Assembly: GCA_015039465.1 (NCBI GenBank)
Contig: MU130299.1
Location: 639,942-703,941 of the forward strand
Source: Phlegmacium glaucopus
Taxonomy: Eukaryota > Basidiomycota > Agaricomycetes > Agaricales > Cortinariaceae
Length of the DNA stretch: 64,000 nucleotides
Direction of reading: 5' to 3'
Shown: piece by piece, positions 1 to 12,167 of the stretch
Layout of the letters: each line of letters begins with the position of its first letter
Numbering within the stretch: the first letter of the stretch is position 1
Made by a program: the position numbers and the translations under genes
Notes under the pieces: model-generated
Told to the model about the DNA's origin: nothing
Seen by the model: the letters and a program-made list of their open reading frames with translations, nothing else
Database searches by the model: none

Positions 1-1116
1 AAATCTCCATAGTTTCTACCGTGGATTTCTCATCATGGAAAGACGACCCCATTGAAACCAGCACCACGATAATTGTAGGTGTTATGCCCTAGCCAGGCCC
101 ATGTTATCAGTAGGGAAATAAGAATTAGCAACGACCATTCTCACATTAAACATTTGGTTGATACCAACGATCAAGAGATAGTCAGACTTCGTTGGCACAA
201 TGGTAAACACCAGCCGAAGCAATTGGACAGCAAACATTGCTGCGCCAGATTCAATTAATACGAAAATGGTATGCGGAAGGTTGGACCCCCTAGTGGTGCC
301 CCAATTTTGGTCGTACAGTATGGGCTTTACTTCCCGATACACCAGGAGGATCTTGAACACGATTAAGCTCGTCACGATAGCATTCACAGCCAATGACATA
401 GCGAGACTTGTCAAACCGAGCCTGTTCCCCCAGCCAGTAGTGTTAAGTTGGCTCGATGAAGCGTACGAGTAAATAAGCGCTATCCAAGTACCTACAAGCA
501 ATGGTTTGAAATTAGCTGATGACTGAAGATATGTTGACTAACCGAGATATGTGAATGATAGGATTGAAGGAATTATCACGATGCGAGTATTGCGACCCCA
601 CACATGCCAGCAACGGAAGATCTTTGAAGGTCTGGATAAATAAAACGAATGACAGGCATGGTTTAGTATGCGTACCAGGATACATTGAGTGATAAGGTCG
701 CAACAACCACTCAATGACGTTTGACTAACCAGAAGAGCATGGAGAAGTGAGTCCACTTGTGTGTTCCTGAGCATCTGTACAACTGATCAGTGATAGCATC
801 AAAAGGTTATTGTTACAGATGGTCATTACGTACTTGATACAGGGCAATTGCTGTATCACCAACAACGGTAGCAACAGATAGAGCATATAGAACACAAAGA
901 GGATAGAAAAGGATATTGTGCGACTTGTTGGCGCTGATATTTCTCGACACCTGGAGTTGTACATACAAGACAAATATACCAGAGTAGAGTCCTGCACCGG
1001 GGTAAGTTTAGCAGAGCCGTCAATGTTGTATAACAGATATCTATACCGCAGAAGAAGCCTTCGAGACATGTACCAATGATGAAGGAATTTGCACTTAGGC
1101 TAGAGAGTACAAACAT
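1..1116 (-). CDS. Seven-helix membrane protein, copy A (3' end off the window)
   Basis: Multi-exon minus-strand gene starting at the ATG near 1114-1116. Exons that splice in frame are about 1047-1116, 834-991, a short exon from 774, the exon with R-C-W-H-V-W-G near 550-630, a long exon ending near 140, and a last exon entering the left edge. The predicted product has about seven hydrophobic segments, with LEGFFCG near the N-terminus, SLAVNAIVTSLIVFK in helix five, IFVLIESGAAMF in helix six, and a C-terminal VSMGSSFHDEKS after a small intron. It resembles the large agaric membrane families annotated as DUF6533/DUF6534; that name is from memory and uncertain, and no biochemical role is known to me. 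Copies B and C lie next to it on the same strand, so this is a tandem array. No stop or frameshift was found in the assembled frame; the C-terminus lies beyond position 1. Confidence 0.72.
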
Positions 1117-1827
1117 GTCGACGGGTGTTTTAGGTAGCTCAGATCATTGAAGTCAGAGGTCTGAGCTGTCTTTATATGGGTCTAGCAGTGCCTGAGATCA
1201 GCCGTGATGTTCGCGATGCTGTCGTAGAGTTGGTGGTTGAACACTACCAACGCTTCAGTTTAGCCCTCAGCTCAGCTCGGCTATGGATCTGCGAGTAACA
1301 AGATATCAATTGAAGAGGTACGCGTTTCATTGCAAGATTCGTTGACGCCCATTTGAGATTCAGACTTGGTTCTAAATTATGTAAGGTCTTTTTAAGTTCC
1401 CATCATGCTTCGAGTAGATCATGATGGCAGTGTACTACTAGTTTAAAATAAGTATATTTTTTATTATTTTATTTTATTGGACTTCATGATCAGTCATTTT
1501 TCTTTGTTTTCTAGATCGATGAGCGCTTGAGTTCTCAACCTACTCGTCCGGGATGAAATATTGATACATGTGTCAGAAGGAATCAGGCTAGAGATTGTAT
1601 GATTCTAGCAGACCTCAAATAGTACCCTATCAGCAGTGTGCACTCAGCCTCATTTTCACCTTCACCATGTGTAAGATGAACATGCATCATTGATGTATTT
1701 GCACACCATTTATATCAAGTAGTGCCGGACGTTGCGTCGCCGGGCTTTGTCCGCGGATATGTGAAAACCGAGGGCGGCGGCGGGGCAAGTTCTCAAGAAG
1801 AAACCAAGAAGAAACTCCCTTGATTGT
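1117..1827. other. Upstream region of copy A, no gene seen
   Basis: The first 500 bases match the region upstream of copy B (3396-3930), including a shared block reading GATGTTCGCGATG and a later shared GGGATGAAATATTGAT. It is therefore promoter-side DNA duplicated along with the gene. A GC-rich stretch near 1725-1785 is not shared. No open frame here resembles a protein. Confidence 0.5.
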
Positions 1828-3930
1828 CAAAAGTCCATGCTAACCCACAACGTGGTGTAGATTTTTAACCTGGTTGAAACATGCAGGGCAAGTTAGAAGT
1901 GGGAATTGATTGAGGACGAGGTTTCAAGTTGGCATGCCTTGATTTTCTTCAACAATTATGCCAAGCCCTGCGACGGGACCGTTAGTATTTGAGCAAGATT
2001 TTGTTCGATTCGTCGGAGGGTTGTGAGACGGATGATTTCAAATTTTGTCTCGCCATGTTCCATAAGTCTACATAAGTACTACAGCCCTGCAATAGTAGAC
2101 TCGGGTCCAGTCTCTATGGGATCAACAGGTGATTGAGTAATAATCAAACTGACAAATGATTCCAATTATTACTTCATTGAATGCCATCTCTGCTCTCCTG
2201 GTGGACAATATTCAGGCCGATACGTCCCGTTTCCATCATCGAATTCGAATCATTATACGCAATTTCAAAGGGCAAATTCTCGGCAGCTTCTACCATGGAT
2301 TTCTCATCATGGAAAGACGATCCCATTGAAACCAGCACCACGATAATTGTAGGTGTTATGCCCTAGCCAGGCACATGTTATCAGTAAAAGATAAAAACTA
2401 GCAATGATCATTCTCACATTAAACATTTGGTGGATACCAATGATCAAGAGACCAGAGTCAGACATAGTTGGCACAATAGTAAACACCAGCCGAAGCAATT
2501 GGACGGCAAACATTGCTGCGCCAGATTCAATTAATACGAAAATGGTACGCCGAAGGTTGCACCCCCCAGTGGTGCAAGAATTTTGGTCGTACAGTGTGGG
2601 CTTTAGTTCCTGATACTCCAGGACGATCTTGAACACGATTAAGCTCGTCACGATAGCATTCACAGCCAATGACGTAGCGAGACTTGTCAAACCGAGCCTA
2701 TACCCCCAGGCAGTAGTGTTAAGGTGGCTCGATGAAGCGTACGAGTCAATAAGCACTATCCAAGTACCTACAGGCAATAAATTGAAATCAGCTGGTGACT
2801 GAAGATATGTTGACTAACCGAGATATGTGAATGATAGGATTGAAGGAATTATGACGATGAGGGTATTGCGATCCCACACATGCCAGCAACGGAAGATCTT
2901 TGAAGATCTGGATAAATATAATGAATGACAGGCATGGTTTAGTATGCGTACCAAGATAAATTGAGTGATGGCGTCGCAACAACCGCTTAATGACGTTTGA
3001 CTAACCAGAAGAGCGCGGAGAAGTGAGTCCACTTGCGTGTCCCTGAGCATCTGTAAAACTGATAGCATAAAAAGGTTATTGTTACGGATGGTCATTACGT
3101 ACTTGATACATGGCAGTTGTTGTATCACCAACCGCGGTAGCAACAGATAAAGCATATAGAACACAAAGGGGATAGAAAAGGATATCGTGCGACTTGGTGG
3201 CGCAGCCATTTCTCGACACCTGGAGTTGTATGTACAAGACAAATATACCAGAGTATAGTCCTGCACCGGGGTAAGAATGGACTGCTTTAGCAGAGGCCGT
3301 CAATGTCGTAGAACAGATATCTTACCGCAGAAGAAGCCTTCGAGGCATGCAGTAATGATGAGGGAGTTTGCACTTAGGCCAGTAAGTACAAACATGTCGA
3401 CGGGTGTTTTTTTAGCAACTCAGATCATGGAAGTTGAGGTCTGAGCTTGTCTTTATGAGTCTAGTACTAATCCTAAAGATGGTGCTCGAGATCAACTATG
3501 ATGTTCGCGATGATCAGATAATACGAACTGTCGATGTCGTCGTAAAGTTGGTGGTTGTTGGTAGTGTTCCCAACCACTTCAGATCAGCCCTCAGCTCAGC
3601 TGATCCGCGAGTAACAAGATATCAATTGAAGGCTATGCGTCTCATTGCAAGACTCGGGGTCGCCAAAAAAATGTTGTTGATGCCCATTTGTAACTTGGTT
3701 CTAAATTATGTAAGGTCTTTTCAACAATTTTCCTACCAGTAGTAAAACCATGAGTTCTATTGATGGGCTTTTGCTTTGCCGAAGCATCGATTGGAGGATG
3801 AGCTCTCAATATACTCGTCTGGGATGAAATATTGATCTATGTGTCTGAAGAAATCAGGCTAGAGTTGTATGATTCTAGCAGACCCCTATCAATAGTGTAC
3901 TCAGCCGCCTTTGCACTTTCACCGTGTGTA
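1828..3930. repeat. Tandem segmental duplication, unit B
   Basis: Begins with TTGTCAAAAGTCCATGCTAA at about 1828. The same start occurs at about 4457, so units B and C are offset by about 2.63 kb. The unit contains the 3' flank, the whole seven-helix gene and its upstream region. Divergence by small indels and substitutions outside the exons suggests that the duplication is not very recent. Confidence 0.75.
2174..3395 (-). CDS. Seven-helix membrane protein, copy B
   Basis: Complete paralogue of copy A. ATG at 3393-3395 opens M-F-V-L-T-G-L-S-A-N-S-L, splicing after LEGFFCG to GLYSGIFVLYIQ. Later exons carry R-C-W-H-V-W-D, the helix-five block SLAVNAIVTSLIVFK and IFVLIESGAAMF. A small intron after NQMFN ends in CTAG, and the last exon encodes GITPTIIVVLVSMGSSFHDE and an acidic tail ending ESRDGIQ at the TGA at 2174-2176. 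The helix-seven splice is supported by copies D and E, where the same join restores MLNGITPTII. About seven membrane segments are visible, with a short extracellular N-terminus and a cytosolic-looking Asn/Glu/Asp-rich tail. The family resembles DUF6533/6534-type agaric proteins; function unknown. All joins keep frame, so it is probably functional. Confidence 0.78.
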
Positions 3931-4456
3931 AGATGAATATGGATCATCTGGTCATGGATGAAACTTTACTCTATCGATACTTAGTAGGATGTGATGTGAT
4001 GAATGAAGTTTACCCAAAATACTACACTGACATATAGCACTGGTTTGAGTGGGCCGTTGCCTTCAGCACGGCAGATCCGAGAAGTTCTGTCAGATCAAGT
4101 GTTGAACAGATATCTATTAGGGAGCTCACTTATCTGCATATCCATTGTAACGCCAAGACTTTTATTTTAAGTGATCTAGGGACATGCAGCTGTGGGTGGA
4201 TGGGGTCGCTCATGTTCCTCCAAGCTTGCTAACTGAATTCCTAGGGCTCTGTAGATGACACCTGTTGATTTCGAGACATTTGGTGGAATATATCTGAACC
4301 TATCCACTCCAGTTTTACCTAAATCACAATGTCCAATAACGATACCGCCGAGACCGAGACCACCAAGGCAGCGAGCCACAGTCCATTCGTACCAGAGACA
4401 GAAGGTAGACGGATGTTGAAAGCTGACCGCGGCGGGGTCCCATGAATGGTAAGATT
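3931..4456. other. Spacer between tandem units B and C
   Basis: About 500 bases not shared with the spacer between A and B. It holds a 67-codon minus-strand open frame (4176-4379) with no recognisable motif and no paralogue here. I see no convincing gene. Confidence 0.4.
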
Positions 4457-6300
4457 GTCAAAAGTCCATGCTAATCCACAATGCGGTGTAGATTTTCAAC
4501 TTGGTTAAAACACCCAGGGGAAGTTAGCAATGGGAATTGGTTGAGGACGAGATATGGCTTGCTTTGATTTTCTTCAACAATTATGCCGATCATGAGCTGC
4601 CAATGCCAGTGTGCGACGGGACCGTTAATGTTTGAGTAACATTTTGTTCGATTCGTCGGAGGCTGCGAGATGGACGACTTCAAATTTTGTCTCGCCATGT
4701 TCCATAAGTCTACATAGATATGGTAAGTACAGCACTATGATAGTAGACTCGCCTCCGTTCTCTATGGGATGAACAGATGATTGAGTAATCAAACTGACAA
4801 ATGATTCCAGCTATTACTTCGTTGAATGCCAATATCATCATCTCTGCTCTCCTGGTGGACAATATTCAGGCCGATACTTCCCGTTTCCAGAATTGAATTC
4901 GAATCGTGAGCTGCAATTTCAAAGGTCAAATTCTCGGTAGTTTCTACCATGGATTCCCCATCGTGGAAAGACGATCTCATCGAAACCAGCACCAGGATGA
5001 TTGTAGGTGTTATGCCCTAGCCAGACCCATATTATCAGTAAAAAATAAGAATTAGCGATGACTATTCTTGTAATCACATTAAACATTTGGTTGACACCAA
5101 TGATCAAGACATCAGAGCTAGACTTCGTCGGCACAATACTAAGCACGAGCCGGACCAGTTGGATGGCAAACATTACCGTGCCAGATTCGATTACTACGAG
5201 TATGGTATAGCGAAGGTTGCACCCCCCAGTGGTGCAAGAATTTTGGTCGTACAACATGGGCTTGACTTCCCAAAACTCCCGGACGATCCTGAACACGATC
5301 AAGCCCGTCACGATAGCATTCACGGCCAATGACGTAGCGAGACTTGTCAAACCAATCCCATACCCCCAGAAAGTAGTGTTAAGTTTGCCCGATGAAGCGT
5401 ACGAGTCAACAAGCGCTAGCCAAGCACCTACAGGCAATAATTTGAAACCAGTTGGTGACTGAAGATATGTTGACTAACCGAGGTATATGAATGATAAGAT
5501 TAATGGAATTATGACGATGCGGGTATTGCGATCCCACACACGCCAGCAACGGTAAATCTTTGAATATTAGGATAAAATGAATGGCAGGCATGGCTTAGTA
5601 TACGTACTAGGATGAATTGAGTGATAAGGTCGCAACAACCACTTAATGACGTTTGAGTAACCAGAAGAGCATGGAGAAGTGAGGTCGTTTGTAGTGTGTC
5701 GCTGAGTATCTGTACAACTGATCAGTGATAGCATAAAAAGGTTATTGTTACAGATGGTCATTACGTACTTGGTACGCCGCAGTTGTTGTATCACCAACAA
5801 GAGTAGCAATAGATAAAGTATATAGAACACAAAGAGGATAGAAAAGGATATTGTGCGACTTGTTGGCGCTGCCATTTCTCGACGCCTGGAGTTGTAGATA
5901 CAAGACAAATATACCAGAGTAGAGTCCTGCACCGGGTAAGGATGGACTGCTTTAGCAGAGGCCGTCAACTAGTAGAACAAATATCTTACCGCAGAAGAAG
6001 CCTTCGAGGCATATACTAATGATGATGGAATCTGCACTTAGGCCGGCAAGTTCAAACATGTCGATGCGTGTTTTTTTAGTAGCTCATATCATAAGTTGGC
6101 GTCTGACCTCGTCTTATATGAGTCTAGCACCAATCTCAAAGATAGTGCCTGAGATCAACCATAATGTTCGCGATGATCAGATAATACAAACTGTCCGGGT
6201 TCGCTGTCGTAGTTAAACTTGGTGGTTGCTGGTAGTGTTGCCCTTCAGTTTAGCCCTCAGCTCGACTCGGCTATGGATCAAGATATCAACTGACGAGGTA
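4457..6300. repeat. Tandem segmental duplication, unit C
   Basis: Homologous to unit B over the 3' flank, the gene and the upstream region up to about 6260. It starts with TTGTCAAAAGTCCATGCTAA and shares the CTCGCCATGTTCCATAAGTC block (near 4690, with its partner near 2050). The copy ends where similarity to the 3400-3600 region stops. Confidence 0.72.
4789..6059 (-). CDS. Seven-helix membrane protein, copy C
   Basis: Complete third member of the tandem array. ATG at 6057-6059 gives M-F-E-L-A-G-L-S-A-D-S, splicing after LEGFFCG to GLYSGIFVLYLQ. Further exons encode IYRCWRVWDRNTRIVI, the helix-five block SLAVNAIVTGLIVFR and VIESGTVMFAIQLVRLV. The last exon gives GITPTIILVLVSMRSSFHDG and a tail ending S-N-S-W-N-H-L-S-V at about 4789. 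The predicted topology is about seven helices with a cytosolic tail. Intron positions match copies A, B and E exactly, which supports the model over the separate short frames seen in each reading frame. The tail is longer than that of copy B because an in-frame DDDIGIQ replaces the early stop. Function unknown; membrane location is inferred from hydrophobicity only. Confidence 0.78.
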
Positions 6301-7137
6301 TGCGTCTTAGACCGGTGACCGATCCCTCTAAGAGATGATGGCCATCGTTAGAGGTTCTCCATCACCTGCGACACCTCATTCAATGGTTACGAGTCTATAT
6401 GCGTCTCACTAAGAGTCCGAAAAAAAGTCCATTTAAGACTCAGCGGCCTTGGTGCTAAATTATGTAAGTAAATGTAAGGTCTGCTCTTTTCCAAGAAGAA
6501 TATAGTAGTTGTTATTTTATGACCTCAAAAACTCCAAGCGTTCTACGTTCAGCTCTCAATTCTAATGGTACGAATTGGTATCTGGTGGTTTTCATTGACT
6601 TGTTTAAGCGACACTACAGGTGGTTACCGATGGACTGTGGTCAAAAATCCATCAGGATATCACTGATATTTTTCCACTGATATCTGTTGGAATCTATGTT
6701 TGGACACCGATGGATGTTGAGAGTTACCCGCTTCCATTGGATACCACTACTGGTTTCCATTAAACCTGAGTCATCGTCTGACAGATGAGGGTAACATCAA
6801 TGGACGTTGATTGGACTTTTTGGCTAAACTAGATTGGATTAGAATTGGGCATTTCGGAGTGCAGTTCACCAGCGCTTCCAGCTGGGAAACTCGGAACCAA
6901 GGCTTCCTGAGGCCCTAATGCATCAAGCCAACGGAGCCTAGGCGAAAAGAAAGAACACTGCTTTACGCGGGGCTATGATTGTTCGCGATGCTCTTTACTA
7001 CACCTGGGCCCAAAATGCTTTTGATCATCGTGGCCAGACAGATTATATAGTGTCTCTTTTCCTTTTTCTCTCGACGGCGCTAGGTCATCCCTAGATTCCT
7101 TACTATCAACGTAGATCTCCACAACATCTATCGATTT
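6300..7137. other. Intergenic, no gene recognised
   Basis: About 840 bases between the tandem array and the DUF7598-like gene. It contains short partly inverted similarities such as GGATGTTGAGAGTTACC near 6705 and GGTAACATCAATGGACGT near 6790, possibly the trace of a small inverted-repeat element. The last 120 bases are C/T-rich, as expected for a fungal promoter. No coding sequence is supported. Confidence 0.35.
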
Positions 7138-8332
7138 ATGTTGAACACTCGCACAAGTGAGTACTTTCGAAAAGCAAACCCTTGGTGTTCTTGACCCTTG
7201 ACCCACTCACTACCCACAGTTCAATTTATTTACCTGAACTTTGTTCGAGCTCTCAGCATCATCTCACTCGTCTTGGTATTCTCAAGCACCATCATGGTCA
7301 TGGTTACCAACGTTAAGGCAGTGAATGTTTTTGAAGCTCACAAGGCTCACTCCACCATGATTGGTTGCAATTACATTGTGTAAGTGGATCCTTTTTCTTA
7401 TCGTTGTTTCCTTTACTGACTGATTTTTTCCATTAGAGGAAGTACTATTGCTAACCAACCCGCTGGCGTCTTTTGGGCTATCAATGCTAGCCTTTCGATT
7501 ATTTTCCAAACAATCATCCTTTTCTGTAAGTTTTTGTTTTTTAATTTACCACCGACTTCTGCTCAAAATCTTGAATTGTTTTCTAGTGTCAGAAATTAGC
7601 TGTTCTATGGCTTTCTTCGATCGTTTCTTCCCTGTTCTTGGTTCGAGTTTTGGGCTGGGTGTATTAGGCCTCTTTCAATGCCTGTCAGCTCCTCGTCCTC
7701 ATTTTACCTCCAAACGACATGGAGACTAATTATCCCTCTTCAGGATCTCAATCCAAATCTTATCTCACCTCGTTGACGACTTTACTCTCATCTCCGCCTT
7801 CGTCCTCTTCGCTATCGGGTGTCTTAACATGTTCCTCGGTCTCATCTTCCACGAATCAGCCAAACCTAAACGTTCCATTACCGCTTGGCGCACCCGGGGA
7901 GAGAGCGTTCTCCCAACTTCCAAAGACAAGGGCCCACTTTTTGTCAGCACCACATCTGTTTCACCTACCAGTGAGAAATCAAATTTTTCGCTTCACATCA
8001 AGCGCCAAGATTCGACTGCCTCTGACCAAGAATCATGGTGGGGTGGTGAAAAGGCTGGATATGGATTTGGGATTGGAAGGCAAGGAGAGAGAGCAGCTGC
8101 TCTTCGAGAATTGATCCCAGGAAAGCCTGTTGAGCCGCTGCCGCCGAGGTACATGACACCACCACCTCCTACATTCTCTCACTCTCGCAGCCATACCATT
8201 ATATTCTCTGCTTCTGACTTCTACTTCCCTCATCGAGAGGGCGCTATCACTTCCCCTCAACGCAATCGTCATCATCATGGCACGAAAGAGACTTTCCCGC
8301 CTGTTTTCAAGTCAAGTCCTATTGCTCTTTGA
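7138..8332 (+). CDS. Four-helix membrane protein, DUF7598-like
   Basis: Five exons join in frame: 7138-7156, 7220-7379, 7437-7525, 7587-7683 and 7744-8332. The first exon is only 19 nt (M-L-N-T-R-T) and sets the start; the ATG of the larger open frame at 7198 lies in the intron. The product begins IQFIYLNFVRALSIISLVLV, followed by the agaric signature FEAHKAHSTMIGCNYIVGST, IIFQTIILFLSEIS, FFDRFFPVLGSSFGLGVLG and DDFTLISAFVLFAIGCLNMF. Four membrane segments are seen, then a long hydrophilic Ser/Pro/Arg-rich cytosolic tail from about residue 165 with RSITAWRTRGESVLP and PLPPRYMTPPPP. I recall this family as DUF7598 of basidiomycetes; the function is unknown. All introns have GT/AG ends. Confidence 0.8.
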
Positions 8333-8943
8333 ATAAAAGGTGGCTAGTTCTGGATATATCAATTGTACATATACGAAACCCTTTCTACGGAACCACTCCC
8401 GGGACTTTCACCATTTGAGGAATTCTTTTGTATCTATCACCTCTGCACATATGTACGGACATGTTTGTTTTCATCATACAAAAAGTCGTTGTATTTTTAT
8501 TTATTTATATATTAGATGTTTGATCTACATAGACTTTGGGCTAAATTGAGGATACCCAAGTCCTACATTTCAAACGCTTCCGCAATTCATCTAAACTTGA
8601 AAGTCAGAGAGGTCGATAATTATTCCCTTCCCCTCCCTCTCCCAAAATATTGGCCTTGAAAGCCTTCTGTTAGCTAAGCTTTGTTTGTTTGCTGGATTCA
8701 TCACTGCATAAAAGTTCCCTAGTAACTTACTATGAAGATTGCAAGTCTTTCCTCGAATTGTATTCGAAGCCCATTTTTTGTTATTGATCTTGCACTACTC
8801 CTCCAACCGAATTGGACACCAACGTGGGAGTAACGAAACTTCTTTTTTTGTTTTGGAAGAGTTCCTCCCTACCGTGAATGTCGTGTTGAATTCAGACCGT
8901 GGGTAAAACTTGAATTTAGTCCCGAAGTTTCTCCGTTGCAGGT
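8333..8943. other. Convergent 3' region, no gene
   Basis: Lies between the stop of the plus-strand DUF7598-like gene and the stop of the minus-strand NUBPL gene, so it holds both 3' UTRs. AT-rich stretches near 8490-8520 could take part in 3' end formation. Nothing else is supported. Confidence 0.45.
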
Positions 8944-10408
8944 TCAACGTCGAAGCTGAAGCTTTGAGACCACAGAACTAGCAATCTGCACCATACTCTC
9001 CTTCCATGTCATTCCGCCCATTCCATCCGTCTCTTGAACGCTCTTTTGACTGGAAAGTACAAAAGGCCAGCCCCCATCGGCACTCGTACTCACACCTTGC
9101 ACTAACGGCAACTCTCCAAGAACAGGAACATCAAGCCGCTGCGCAACGCTTCGGAAATTATCCGGTTTCCCTAATTAAAAAATAATAATATATAATATGT
9201 ACTTTGAACAAATAACAAAGGTGACATACCGAATAGATATTGAGGGGTTGGCACTGTACACGTTGGGCATAAATAGTAAGCTTGATTAAGAACAAGTCCT
9301 GTAATCTGGGTTTAGTGGAATTAAGCGAAACATGTTCCTGTGTGTGAGAAAGCGGTGTAAGTCGTACCGGGACAGAAACTTTTCTCAACATTGCAATGCC
9401 TTTTCTCACATCCGATAGGGCGACATCTTGCGGTGTTGAAACTATCACGGCACCTGTGAATGACATGGCATATGAATGAGATTTGAATAGTGATCAATGG
9501 AATTATGCGACGAACCATCGACTATGACCAATTGTCCTAGTGTGAGGGGAACATCACCCGTTCCTGGCGGCATGTCAATTACTAGGATATCTAGACCTTG
9601 TCCGTCTTTTGACCAATCCACATCGAAAAGGAGCTGTTGCACCGCCTTTTGTACCATAAGACCGCGCCAGACGATGGGGGTGTCCGTATTGTCACCGTTA
9701 GATGAAGCGTCTGTGGATGGGGTCGTAGAAGGAATCAGGAATCCCATGGACATGCATGGTAGACCATGATTAGTTAGGGGTAAAATCGCTCCAGCTGTTG
9801 ACGTCATATACAATAAGCACAGGGGAATAAGATGTCACAAACTCTGGGGAGGACATACTACTCGTTAACTCTGGTTCACCGCTATTTTGCAGACCGATAA
9901 GTGTGGGTATAGAAGGGCCAAAGATGTCAAGATCCAGTATGCCAACACGTAGACGTGAGTTTGTGAGCGGGTTTTGATGCATCGCCAGAGCGAACGCCAG
10001 ATTTACTGAGAGATAATTTTAGTCCATAATTTTTATAACCATGTGTCGGATAGACAGGAAGCACAGCATCAGTAGGTCCTCAGTAGAACAGAGGTCTACT
10101 ATGTGTTACCGAATCCCTATTTTTCAGATGAAGGGGGGGAAAAAGAAGATAACGTACGAGCTATTGTACTTTTCCCAACCCCTCCTTTCCCACTTGCAAC
10201 AGCAAGAACTTTTTTGACATTCGGAATATGCCTTTTCATGATCGGACCGGCTTTTCTCGGCATTTGTGGCGGAAGTGGTCGTCTTGGAAGACCCTTGTGA
10301 ACCGGTTAACGTTGATTGTGGTCATGGTGATTTTTTAGTACATACCAGAGGATTTTCATGGTGCAAGTAAGAAGAGGTGGTCAAGCGTCTAAATTGTTGT
10401 TTGAACAT
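8944..10408 (-). CDS. IND1: NUBPL/Ind1-like mitochondrial Fe-S P-loop ATPase
   Basis: Mrp/NBP35-family ATPase. NUBPL (Ind1) delivers Fe-S clusters for respiratory complex I assembly in mitochondria. Seven exons join in frame: 10346-10408, 10158-10293, 9862-10005, 9516-9794, 9368-9453, 9230-9305 and 8944-9170. The N-terminus [14 protein letters not shown] is Arg/Ser-rich without acids, like a mitochondrial presequence, followed by HHENPLGLPRR. The deviant Walker A is [70 protein letters not shown] and [17 protein letters not shown] follow in family order. The paired-Cys motif [12 protein letters not shown] binds the bridging cluster. The C-terminus runs [13 protein letters not shown] to LQLRR. 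The first two exons lack long open frames of their own, and the join restores the family sequence. It is divergent from the FSP1-like gene, with 420 bp between the starts. Confidence 0.92.
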
Positions 10409-10828
10409 AGGCACACATTGTGACGTCAGTCACACAGTTCCTCCTATCACACCGCACACGAGTCTTTTCATTCATACACCGCTTTGCCAACTAACCGAGT
10501 CCATCGGTCTTTTGCAGTTCGCAGAATCTCTATGGAACTTTCTTGCTTGTCACGGCAACTTTCTATCAATATCACCCCGGAAATCGTACTCTTGTCTTCG
10601 AAGCCACGCGGGTCTAGTTTTGTGAAATATGCATTTGTTCCGAGTCTGTAAACTGTCTAACTGCCCCTTCGGTTGTTTGCTGTTCCGTTTTTGCCGTGCA
10701 CGTTAATTGAGTCTAACAATGTCATCCGGAGTATACCCGGTCCCGCAGTGATTACCCATAACTACGCTCGAGACTGAAGAAAATATAACTTCCCAGGCCC
10801 ATCTGTCTTCTCACAGCGAGTATCACCT
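10409..10828. promoter_or_regulatory. Shared divergent promoter region, IND1 / FSP1-like gene
   Basis: 420 bp between the two start codons, so both promoters must lie here. Pyrimidine-rich tracts run from about 10435 to 10520. A palindromic TGACGTCA sits at about 10420-10427, a CRE/ATF-type core just upstream of the IND1 start. That it is a functional binding site is inference. Confidence 0.4.
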
Positions 10829-12167
10829 ATGTTCAACATGGTAGATCGTCCTAGCGTCGTCATCGTTGGTGGCGGCGGTGCTGGCGTTCAGATTGCGCGT
10901 TTGCTTTCTATGGAACTTGATCGTAACAAATATAACCTCATCCTGGTCACGCCTAGGCCTTACTACACCCATCTCCCCGCTTGGATACGAATGTCTGTTA
11001 CCTCGGAGGGTGCCCTTGAGGACCGTGCCCATATCACTTACAACTATAACTTCGTAAACGGGAATGGCCAGTTCGTCATCGCCAAAGTCGTTTCGATTAC
11101 CACAGAAACGGGTGACAAAGAGGGATTTTTGACGCTTGATACCGGGGAGACTTTGAATTATAGCGTACTTATCCTTACGCCAGGTAGTATTTGGGAAGGT
11201 CCTCTCAATATCCCAGACAACAAAGCGGCGACTATTGACCATCTACGGAATTGGCGAGAAACATTTGAGGAATCAAATGATATTCTGTTGGTAGGAGGAG
11301 GTGCTGTTGCATTGGGTGGGCATTGCCTTTATATAAAAGTCGTTGAATGTGCTGACAAATGGACTCACAGAATATGCTGGAGAGATTCGAGATCGTTGGT
11401 CGGTATGTGTACTATGGTATCAACTCCCTTGCCTATGAATTAACCTGCTGGTAGGATAAGAGAATAACAATCGTCCAAGGAGATGAGCTTCTTTTGAACG
11501 AAGCATATCCTAATAGTTTCAGGAAGTCAGTAGCGAGAAGCATCCGCAAGCGTGACGTCACTATCATTCTAAACGATAGGGTGGACGACCTGGAAATTTC
11601 TGACGCTGGCACAATCACAACACGCAATGGAAGAAAACTGGTAGCTGACCTTGTGGTACGCCATATCCAACGCGTAATTAATACAGTTCTTAAGACTATC
11701 TGCAGATTCCCTGTCAAGGCCCTCGCCCGAACGCTGGCTTCGTCACCCTTGATGCAGGCACCTTTTCGGAAACAGGCCATGTTAGGGTTTCATCGACATT
11801 TCAAGTTTTCGGGTATCCTCGTATATTTGCAGGAGGCGACGTGATAGAATGGGATGAGCAGAAGCAAGTTTCAAAATACAGTACACACGCGTCGATAATC
11901 ACCCGAAATGTTATTTCTGTGCTGGAAAAGAAACAACCTGCAGCGCTATATGAAGGATCATACGAGATGATCTCCATCGCTAATGGCAAGGTAGGTAGCA
12001 TCTTTTATGTTCACAACGTTTATCGCTTAATTTTTTGTCTAGCAGGGTGGATCCAGTTATTGGAGCATATTTTGGGGGCCTTCATTTGGCGATTGGGTGT
12101 CATCGCATCTGAAATCGAAGGATCTCTTTCTCACTTGGACGCGGAAAAACATGGGCCTGCAATCATG
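10829..12167 (+). CDS. FSP1/AIF-like NAD(P)H flavoprotein oxidoreductase
   Basis: Class of pyridine nucleotide-disulphide oxidoreductases that includes AIFM2/FSP1 and alternative NADH dehydrogenases, which pass electrons from NAD(P)H through FAD to quinones. Exons: 10829-11315, 11371-11402 (32 nt), 11455-11655, 11706-11990 and 12046-12167. The FAD Rossmann motif VVIVGGGGAGVQIARLL is at residues about 9-25, followed by the family's TPRPYYTHLPA. The second dinucleotide-binding motif is DILLVGGGAVALEYAGEIRD, completed only by joining exons 1 to 2. KRITIVQGDELLLN, the GRPNAGFVTLD region, FGYPRIFAGGDVIEW (FAD-binding Asp) and a C-terminal FWGPSFGDWVSS follow. No signal or membrane anchor is obvious. 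The tiny second exon is required for the GGG-x-x-E-Y-A-G helix. It diverges from IND1, so both may be co-regulated redox genes. Exact substrate unknown. Confidence 0.9.

Noticed and set aside
4176..4379. Gly-rich 67-codon minus frame between tandem units B and C
   Set aside because: No paralogue, no splice support and no recognised family.
9230..9305. Suspected in-frame stop in NUBPL before the CPTC motif
   Set aside because: A first pass misread the complement; the correct codons are L-N-Q-A-Y-Y-L-C with no stop.
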